Source: Azolla caroliniana (lineage: Eukaryota; Polypodiophyta). From it: 64,000 nt of DNA. Location: NCBI GenBank assembly GCA_043228905.1, contig JBHGNT010000015.1, positions 2,728,001-2,792,000 on the forward strand. The letters are read 5' to 3'. Under the pieces are notes generated by a model. The model saw nothing but the letters and a program-made list of their open reading frames with translations. It did not search any database and was not told the origin of the DNA. A program made the position numbers and the translations under genes. Below, piece after piece: positions 56,906 to 64,000 of this stretch (the first letter of the stretch is position 1; each line of letters opens with the position of its first letter).

Positions 56906-59900
56906 GTCAAGCCAAAATAGGAGTCGTTTGGTTGGACAACCCTAGATCTGTACAACCCATTAGTGGTTCCATTCCCTCCAACCAAGTTAGCAATGTGTTC
57001 CTAGCCCAAGTCATGGTTAGTACTAAAAGTACTCCCCTAGTACAAGTCCTAGCACTTTTAGATTCCGGAGCCATTTCCTGTTTCATGGATCGAAAATTTG
57101 CCCAAGCTTCTCAGATATCCTTAAGAAAACTTCCTTGCCCCACATATGTAGTAGTCATTGATGGTCGTCCCATTGCTTCCGGGAATATTGTAGAAGAGTC
57201 AGAACCCATTCAGGTTGTCCTAGGTAGTTTTGTGTGTGTAGTATCATTTAATATAATTAGTAGTCCGGAGGATCCCATTGTCCTGGGATTACCGTGCTTT
57301 GAACTACATAATCCAGACATAGATTGGAGAACAAGAGAAGTCCGATATCGACAACCCCAAGAATCTACTCATCGAGTTTCGACCATTTCACTACGTCAAC
57401 TACGCGAAGAAGGACACAAGGAGGCAATGTTTCTATTTGCCATATTAGTACATCCTTCCAGGCATATTAAGGAGGAATCCTTAGTGCAACTTTCGGCAAA
57501 ATATCATCCTTATGCCAACGTATTTGACAAGGTAAAAGCCGGTACTCTTCCTCATCATCGTCCCTACGATTGTCCCATCGATTTACAACCAAGAGAAAAG
57601 CCACCATGGGGACCAATCTACAACTTGTCACCCACCGAGTTAGAAGTCCTTCGAGCCTACATAGAGGAGAACTTGGCAAGTGGGTTTATTCGTCATTCGA
57701 AATCTCTGGCCGGAGCACCCATCTTCTTTGTCAAGAAGAAAGATGGCTCACTTCGTCTCGTCGTTGATTACCGTGGCTTAAATAAGGTCACCATCCGGAA
57801 TAGGTATGCACTTCCTCTTATATCAAGTCTTTTAGAGCGACTTAATGGTGCCAAATTTTTTACAAAAATCGATCTATGATGAGCATATAACCTCGTGCGG
57901 ATCCGACCAGGAGATGAATGGAAGACCGCCTTTCACACGCGGTATGGGCATTTCGAATATATTGTTATGCCGTTCGGTCTAACCAATGCACCCGCAGTCT
58001 TCCAACACATGGCAAATGATATATTCAGAGACCTCTTGGATATATGTTTGATCATCTATCTGGATGATCTATTGATTTATTCGAAGACCTAGGAAGAGCA
58101 TGATTCTCATGTACTATTAGTACTAAACCGACTCCGCGAGAATGGTCTTTATGCCAAGGTAGAAAAATGTAGCTTTGACTGCAAGCAAGTGGAATTTCTA
58201 GGCTACGTTATCTCCTCAAAGGGCATCTCCATGGATCCAGCTAAAGTCCAAATTGTGCTAGAGTGGCAAATTCCACGGTCAGTACGTGATGTACAATGTT
58301 TTCTAGGTTTTGCTAACTTCTACCATAAGTTTATATAGGATTACTCGAAGATTATTTTACCTCTCACACAACTTACAAAGAAGGGACAAGCATTTCTTTG
58401 GTCCAATGAAGCGGACATGGCTTTTCGGCATCTTAAGAAAGCCTTTACATCAGCACCTATTCTAGCGCATGTGGATACAAGAAAACCATTCATCATGGAG
58501 GCCGATGCATTAGATTTCGCCCTCGGTAGCATCCTTTCTCAACAAGGAGATAAAGAAGAGTTACATCCTGTGGCTTTCCATTTGCGCAAATTCGATGCTG
58601 CGGAAATCAACTACGAAATACATGACAAGGAGTTATTAGCCATCGTGGATTCATTTGTGCAATGGCGGCCTTTTTTGGAGGGCTCTCCACATCAGGTCAT
58701 CGTCTTTAGTGATCACAAGAATCTTTCTTATTTCCAGAACGCTCGTGTGCTAAATCGACGACAAGCTAGGTGGGCTCAATTCCTTACACGTTTTGATTTC
58801 AAAATCGCATATCGACCGGGGAAGCAGCAAGGAAAGGTAGATGCACTATCACGACGTTCATATCTTGCACCTCATCCTGGTGATCCAACGTTCGATAATC
58901 AAAAGCAAGTAATCTTGGGACCAACATGATTGCACACAACGCGGATTTTTCACACCCCAATGGATTCCCAGATTACCGACACCATACGTGAGAACTTGAA
59001 GACAGACAATTTTGCTCAAGACATTCTGGCGCACATTGATACCTCTTGGGCATCCTGTTCCCAGTCTCAACAACCAGGTATGGACTACCGACAATTCGAA
59101 TATCATGATGGTTTGCTATTCTTTAAAAAGCTTGTATATGTCCCGGATTGCTCTTGTTGCCTTCTAATCGTCCAAAGTTGTCACGACACCCATATGGTGG
59201 GACATTTTGGTAGCACTAAGACGTTGGATCTAGTTCAACGATCCTTTTGGTGGCCCCATATGCGACGTTTTGTCAACGACTACGTTCGGACCTGTGATGC
59301 TTGTTTCCGAGCAAAGATGCCGCGACACCATCCATATGGCTTGTGGGAACCCTTACCGATTCCAAGTAAGCCGTGGCAGTCTATTTGTCTTGACTTTATC
59401 ACAAATCTGCCGGTCTCGCAGGGGTTTGATGCTATCTTAACCGTCGTCGATCGATATACGAAGATGGCACATTTTGTGCTGTGTACTAAGGCCATCACTA
59501 GTGAGGAAACCGCTGCCCTTGTCATGCGTGAGGTATTTCGGCATCATGGCCTCCCAGACAGTATCATCAATGACCGAGGACCGCAATTCGTCTCCAAATT
59601 TTGGCAGCATCTCTTCAAGATGCTCAAGGTCTCTTGCAACCTCTCCTCCGGCTACCATCCTCAGACCGATGGGCAGGTGGAACGAACAAACCAAATGCTG
59701 GAGCAATATCTCCGGTGTTTCCTGAATTATCAACAGGACGATTGGGTCGAGATTCTCCAGTTTTGCGAAGTTTGCGTATAATAATGCTGTTCACTCCTCG
59801 ACTTGAGTCTCCCCATTCTACGCTTATACTGGTTCTCATCCTCGCTGGTCGGTGATCGACACCCCGGAGTTACCTACCAATCCTCGTGTCGAGGATTATT

Positions 59901-60492
59901 TGGAGAGACTACGCAAGATCCAGATGGATCTCTCTACTCATCTTCGTCATGCTCACCAGACACAGAAGACTTACACGGATTGTCATCAGCTTCCCTCCTC
60001 TTTTGCCATCGGAGATCGAGTATGGCTTTTACGTCGTCACATCAAGTCTACTCGACCATGCGACAAGTTGGATTATCGCCAACTCGGTCCTTTTCGTATT
60101 ACCGGTAAGGTTAATGATGTCACGTTCCGCCTTGATCTTCCTCCGCATCTTCGGATACATCTGGTCTTCCATAGTTCTCTTCTTGAACCTTATAAAGCAA
60201 ACACTCTTCTCGATCGTGTTACACCACCGCCGCCCCCACTTGAGTTAGACGCCGGCTCGGAGTATGAAGTTGCTGCCATCCTCGACTCCAAATTTGTTCG
60301 CAACAAACTTTATTATTTGGTCAATTGGCTTGGCTATAGTCCGAGTGAATGTACTTAGGAACTCGTCAGGCATGTCGCCAATGCTCAGGATCTTCTTGCT
60401 GAGTTCCATCGAAAGTATCCGGACAAACCCGATCCGCAATCAGCGCCAACTCGTTCCACTCGTCGTCGCCTTAAGGGGGAGATAGTGTCGTG
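56900..60492 (+). pseudogene. Element C Pol with C-terminal chromodomain
   Basis: Protease with [13 protein letters not shown] (about 57050). [72 protein letters not shown], catalytic [10 protein letters not shown] (about 58060), LGYVISSKGISMDPAK, VQCFLGFANFYHKF. RNase H: HPVAFHLRKFDAAEINYEIHDKELLAIV, DHKNLSYF and NRRQARWAQFL. Integrase: HHCC (HDTHMVGHFG, CDACFRAK), catalytic CLDFITNLP, NDRGPQF and GYHPQTDGQVER. Chromodomain near 60264-60430 (YEVAAILDSKF, YYLVNWLGYSPSECT, ELVRHV). Stops include about 57877-57882, 58090, 58337, 58927, 59779 and 60356, plus a frameshift after the integrase. Inactive. Confidence 0.88.
60476..60482 (+). other. Element C polypurine tract
   Basis: GGGGGAG just ahead of TAGTGTCGTGATATGG. 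It places the true start of the LTR near 60484, not at TGTAATACG (60564). Confidence 0.7.
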
Positions 60493-60934
60493 ATATGGCA
60501 CTAAGACTCGAACCCATGACCTTATGTTATATGGGTCGAGCTCTTGACCATTATACCATCTATTGTAATACGTAGGATATTATTTTCATTTAAGTTTTAT
60601 TATAGGAAATTAATGTATATTCTAGATTTCTCTGGAACATTCTAGAAGCTTCAGGATTACTCCTGAGAACACTATAAAAGAAGGCACTAGGCATTATGTT
60701 GAACCAAATTGGTTCAACGCCAGTCTTAAGCCTCTTAGCCACTTTGTACTTATCCTTCACATAATATATTAGTTGTTATCATCATCATCTCTCTCTCTCT
60801 CATCCTCGCTATCTCTCTCTCTCCTCTTCTCTCTTTCTCTCTCGGGAATCTTACACAGTCCCATCCTCTTAGTACTAATAGTACTTCTCTTCTTTAGTAC
60901 TAATTCTCTCTCTGCTTTAGTACTATTCCTGACA
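60484..60934 (+). repeat. 3' LTR of element C
   Basis: Begins TGTCGTGATATGGC after the polypurine tract. The part from 60564 (TGTAATACG) to the end (CCTGACA) matches the 5' LTR with about a dozen differences. TATAAAA near 60673-60679 and the palindrome at 60700-60717 are conserved. Confidence 0.85.
60490..60563 (-). other. tRNA-like (box A/box B) sequence in the LTR
   Basis: On the minus strand it reads TGGTATAATGGTCAAGAGCTC, then GGTCATGGGTTCGAGTCTTA, with box-A-like and box-B-like (GGTTCGAGTCT) blocks about the right distance apart. The acceptor stem is poor, so it is at most a tRNA-derived relic or SINE-like piece. Confidence 0.45.
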
Positions 60935-62560
60935 ACAAGTACGATTTAATCAAGGTTGTTGCTTCATCGAAAAAGAGGGCCGACTCATCGCTCGCGGACG
61001 AAGAGAGGGCCAAATGTTCATTCTTGACTCGCACAAGATGAAATTGTCCATGTTCACAAAGGGCACGAAAGCCGATTCCGACATAGAGTTATGGCACAAG
61101 TGGATTAGCCATATCAACCTCCAAAAGCTCAAGGCAATGCAATCGAAAGGAGTCATCATCAGGGTCTTGAAATTCAAGGAGAAAGAGATTGAAGGCGTGT
61201 GTGCCGCTTGCCAATTTGGCAAGCAACATCAGCACCCATTTCCGAATGAGCGGAACATGAGCAAACACGTACTCGACGTAATTCATTCCGATTTATGGGG
61301 TTCGGCTCAAGCGGCTAAAGATTTGGCGGATGCCGATACTACGTGGCCTTCATCGACGACTTCTCCAAGCACACCTGGATCTACCCCATACGGCAAAAGA
61401 GCGAAGTGTTTAGACACTTCCAAAAATTTAAGAATGAAGTCGAGAAAGCCATGGGCCAACATGTACGATGTCTTCGGTCGGATGGAGGCAAGGAGTACTT
61501 CTTCGACGAATTTTCGGCTTTTCTACGGAAAGAAGGAATTCGACGAGAGTTTTCGCGTCGACATACGCCACAACAAAACGGAGTGGCCGAACGAAAGAAT
61601 CGACATATCCTCGAAGTAGCACAGGCCATGATGAACGAAAAGCACTTACCGAAGTCGTACTAGGCAGAAGTGGCTAACACGGCCGTATACCTCATGAATC
61701 GGTGTACGACATCGGGTGTGCACGAACTTACTCCGCACGAGAAGTTTTTCGGAAAGAAGACGAGACCTATCACATGTTCGGATATTCGGCTCCATTGCAT
61801 ATGTGCACATCCCCGACGAGAAGCGACAAAAGCTCGACCCGAAGTCGGAGAAATGTATCCTCGTAGGATACTCACTGGAGCAAAAGGGGTACAAGTGCTA
61901 TAACCCCTCAACTCGACAAGCCCGAGTAAGTCGAGATGTCGTTTTGGACGAGTCCGCATCCTGGTACGCACTAGAGATAACTTCGACTCTGATTCCGCTC
62001 GACCCAGAATCCGCCGAAATAGAGGTAGAACCCGAAGATTGGCTCACGTGCATGTTCGAAGAAAGCCCAATTATGACAAGGCTTAGTGGGCCACAAGAGT
62101 CTCTGAGCGATCAAAGCACATCTCGGCCGATTCCGAAGCTGGACAAAGGGAAGGTGAAAATGCCGGATTATGAAGACAATCACTTCAATGACAACGAATG
62201 GACTCACTCCCTCGATAGTGAGTTCGAAGGCCTTGACATCCGGACAAATGGAGCGAAGAAAGCCATAGTATCTGCAAACGAGTAGCTCTGCCGATCCACC
62301 CGTGAAAAGAACCCTGTAAGCCGATTCGGCTACAACCATTATATGGCGTACCATTACGCCTTTATGATGAAGGTAGCGACAATACGGGAGCTGGAAACGT
62401 TTTCCGAAGCCACGAATGACCCAGATGGGTTGAAGCGATGAATGAGGAGATGTGTTACCGATTAGGAACACTGTCTACTCTCAGTCCTTCGAGGTAGACT
62501 TCAAGGTGATTGTGGTGCAAGGGATAGATCCGTAGGTGCGCGAAGCATAACAGGCTTACA
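60935..62560 (+). mobile_element. Copia fragment D (integrase region), decayed
   Basis: GAG-pre-integrase domain ELWHKWISHINLQKLKAMQS with CAACQFGKQ (61090-61240), integrase core with IHSDLWG, FIDDFSKHTWIYPIRQKSEV, LRSDGGKEYFFDEF, HTPQQNGVAERKNRHILE (61340-61610), and C-terminal KLDPKSEKCILVGYSLEQKGYKCYNP (61840-61900), then KMPDYED and an RT start (WVEAMNEEM, about 62430). Frame changes at about 61330 and 61760 and stops show decay. No LTRs found; truncated on both sides. A different copia family from the young element. Confidence 0.78.
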
Positions 62561-62935
62561 AAGCAAAGCGTATCGTCTGGACGTGAAGGGAGATGGCTAC
62601 AACCGAAGCTCACCAGTACGTGATCTCATATACACACTTACCCTACGCTTACTAGCCCACAATTACCAATAGAGTACTACACCGAATCAGTAGATGACTT
62701 ACACAGACATAGGAATTAGAGAAGATAGTCCTGTATTAGAAAAGGTAGCTCCCTAAATATAGCTACCTCTTTACAGAGGATTTCTGCCCTTTATATACAC
62801 AGGGCTTTTAGTCCGTTACGCTCCTAGTGTGAACCGTTACATGCGTTTCTTTAACACTTCTAGTAATATATCTTACTCGTCTAAGCGTTAGGTCCGACGG
62901 ACAACACTTGGCACGCCTGTGGGACAGTGCCATGG
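62561..62935. other. Unassigned, LTR-like remnant
   Basis: Contains, on the minus strand, TATATAAAG near 62793-62801 and promoter-like sequence (GTAGCTATATTTAGGGAGCTACC, a foldback, near 62730-62755). It could be a solo or partial LTR. No partner or coding sequence is seen. Confidence 0.35.
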
Positions 62936-63214
62936 TGTTGGGGACAAGGCCGTTAATGCGGATGTGCAAGCACCATTCGTGAAGAAGAAGAACCTGTGTA
63001 TTCATGAGCAAGATAGACACAGGCACAAACAATACGTTATATTGCAATAGAAACAGTTACAAAAGACAACCGACCCTCACTAAAGGTTACAAAGTCACTT
63101 TATATAGTGACTATCCTAGGGCAACTGCCCTTTATGCTATTTACAAAAATAGCCCGAACTTGGGCTGTCCAAAGGGATAGTGTGAATATGGCCATTATAC
63201 ACTCGTATTCGACA
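62936..63214 (-). repeat. 3' LTR of copia element F
   Basis: 279 bp, TG...CA ends on the minus strand. Shares with the young copia LTR the opening TGTCGAATAC, CATAAAGGG-AGTTGCCCTA, the TATA palindrome (here AGTCACTTTATATAGTGACT as read on plus, 63093-63112) and TTGTAACC. It also has an added GACAGCCCAAGTTCGGGCTA segment. Confidence 0.85.
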
Positions 63215-63414
63215 CTCCCCTATAATGGGCGTATACATGGGTTATCTTAAAGAATTACAGGTATATATACAAGGTTTATCGGACATATCGGTTTTGTCAG
63301 AGTCGGCAAGATCCAAAGGTAGAAGACCGAATCGGTCTAGCCGAAAGAGCTAAAGCTGATCCTCAGAGAACCGATGTCGGTGGTCCGAAACCATCCTGTG
63401 CTGTGTGTCTGACT

Positions 63415-64000
63415 TTAACCGGACTGATTTTTTGTTACGCCCATCTGGTGCCGAAGGGACCAGAAACGATCCGCCGAAAGACACTTGGTCATTCCATCTG
63501 CGGCATTATTGGTTGTGGATATCTTCTCGAGACCGATTTTCTTGAAATGACGCAGTCCCGAACGAAGTGATATCGAACGTCGATGTGCTTAGAGGCGTTG
63601 TGGTGAACCAGATTTTTTGACAAAGCAACAACACCCTGACTGTCACTGCAGACAACTGGAGACGAGTCAGAGTCGACCTGTCAAAACGTGTGCGCCAGCC
63701 GATCGAGCCATAAAGCTTCTTTTGCCCCGTCGGATGCAGCTACATATTCCGCTTCGGTCGTTGAGGTGGCTTTTCACTCTTGGAGTTTTGACTTCCACGA
63801 GATTGCTCCATTGCCGAATTTGAAACAATATCCGGTTGTTGATTTCTGACTGTCCACCCAGCCGGCGAAGTCTGAGTCAGTGTAACCGACTATGCTTGAG
63901 GTTGAGTTCGGGCCGAAAAGAATGCCGTGGTCTTTTGTGCCAGCTAGATATCTGAACACATGCTTGACTGCGTTCCAGTGCGATCGGCCGGGGTTGTGCA
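63415..64000 (-). pseudogene. Copia element F pol C-terminus (RNase H)
   Basis: Minus-strand frame: HVFRYLAGTKDHGILFGPN, GYTDSDFAGWVDSQKSTTGYCFKFGNGAISWKSKLQE, then a TGA stop at about 63774, further RNase H sequence (STTEAEYVAASDG, ASKHIDVRYHFVRD) with another TGA at about 63687, and the end QMGVTKNQSG followed by TAA at 63415-63417. It is close to the young copia protein but carries stops. Inactive. Confidence 0.85.

Larger units (their letters stand above)
55310..60934 (+). mobile_element. Chromodomain gypsy retrotransposon (element C)
   Basis: LTRs at 55310-55675 and 60484-60934; the first 80 bp of the right LTR are missing on the left, so the left end is truncated. Domains: gag with a CCHC knuckle, retropepsin, RT, RNase H, integrase, chromodomain, then a polypurine tract (GGGGGAG near 60476-60482). 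The LTRs share about 97% identity over the common part, so it is older than the young copia. Several stops and frameshifts. Pol motifs look like the sushi/Tf1/Tcn1 branch. The left neighbour (element B) and right neighbour (copia D) are different, so no TSD can be read. Confidence 0.9.
62936..64000 (-). mobile_element. Copia element F, 3' end (runs off window)
   Basis: Same family as the young copia element but diverged. 3' LTR at 62936-63214 (minus strand, starting TGTCGAATACGAGTG and ending CCCCAACA), polypurine tract at 63215-63220, pol end upstream. The rest of the element lies beyond the window. Confidence 0.88.

Noticed and set aside
60490-60563. Functional tRNA gene
   Set aside because: Box A- and B-like blocks are present but the acceptor stem does not pair and the T stem is weak.
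1-64000. CRISPR arrays, rRNA genes, bacterial operons
   Set aside because: The repeats present are eukaryotic micro/minisatellites or LTRs. No spacer-repeat array, rRNA sequence or bacterial gene organisation is seen.

Overview
The window is nuclear DNA from a seed plant, most likely an angiosperm. It has spliced genes with plant-type introns, cytosolic ribosomal-protein genes with telo-box (AAACCCTAA) promoters, an SPX-RING ubiquitin ligase of the NLA/BAH1 type, and plant LTR retrotransposons of several lineages. I cannot name the species. There is no sign of a bacterial, organellar or viral genome.

The left half (1-33.4 kb) is gene-bearing. I could join the exons of five genes in phase from start to stop, and a sixth with less certainty: RPS25 (965-2499, minus), RPL9 (5120-6861, plus, divergent from RPS25), a small secreted cysteine-rich protein (9444-10031, plus, two exons, less certain), cytochrome b5 (12618-14358, minus), a YIPF1-like YIP1-family membrane protein (18130-26332, minus, with a 5.3-kb intron carrying a decayed copia element), and an NLA/BAH1-like SPX-RING E3 ligase (29913-33217, minus). 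A 5'-truncated LINE with a 13-bp target-site duplication lies between the last two (26702-28530). A roughly 1.1-kb inverted repeat (33447-34563) ends about 230 bp upstream of the NLA start codon.

The right half (35.6-64 kb) is a nest of LTR retrotransposons. In order: a decayed minus-strand copia fragment; a Ty3/gypsy protease-region fragment (A) split by a young, nearly intact copia element (38093-43555, 292-bp LTRs, 5-bp TSD, one in-frame stop); a large Tat/Athila-like gypsy element (B, about 43911-55309); a chromodomain gypsy element (C, about 55310-60934); another copia fragment (D); and the 3' end of a minus-strand copia (F, from 62936) of the same family as the young one.

The most interesting material is in B and C. 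B has its retropepsin-like domain after the integrase, interrupted by a 569-bp hAT-like MITE whose removal continues the reading frame, and it carries an extra ORF resembling a plant transposon-associated domain. C has pol sequence that looks like the sushi/Tf1/Tcn1 branch of chromoviruses, no visible tRNA primer-binding site but a self-complementary segment just after its LTR, and a gag/pol junction in the -1 frame with GTTAAAC placed exactly in phase before the gag stop.

All gene models come from reading splice sites and reading frames by eye. Family assignments rest on recalled family motifs and no database was searched.
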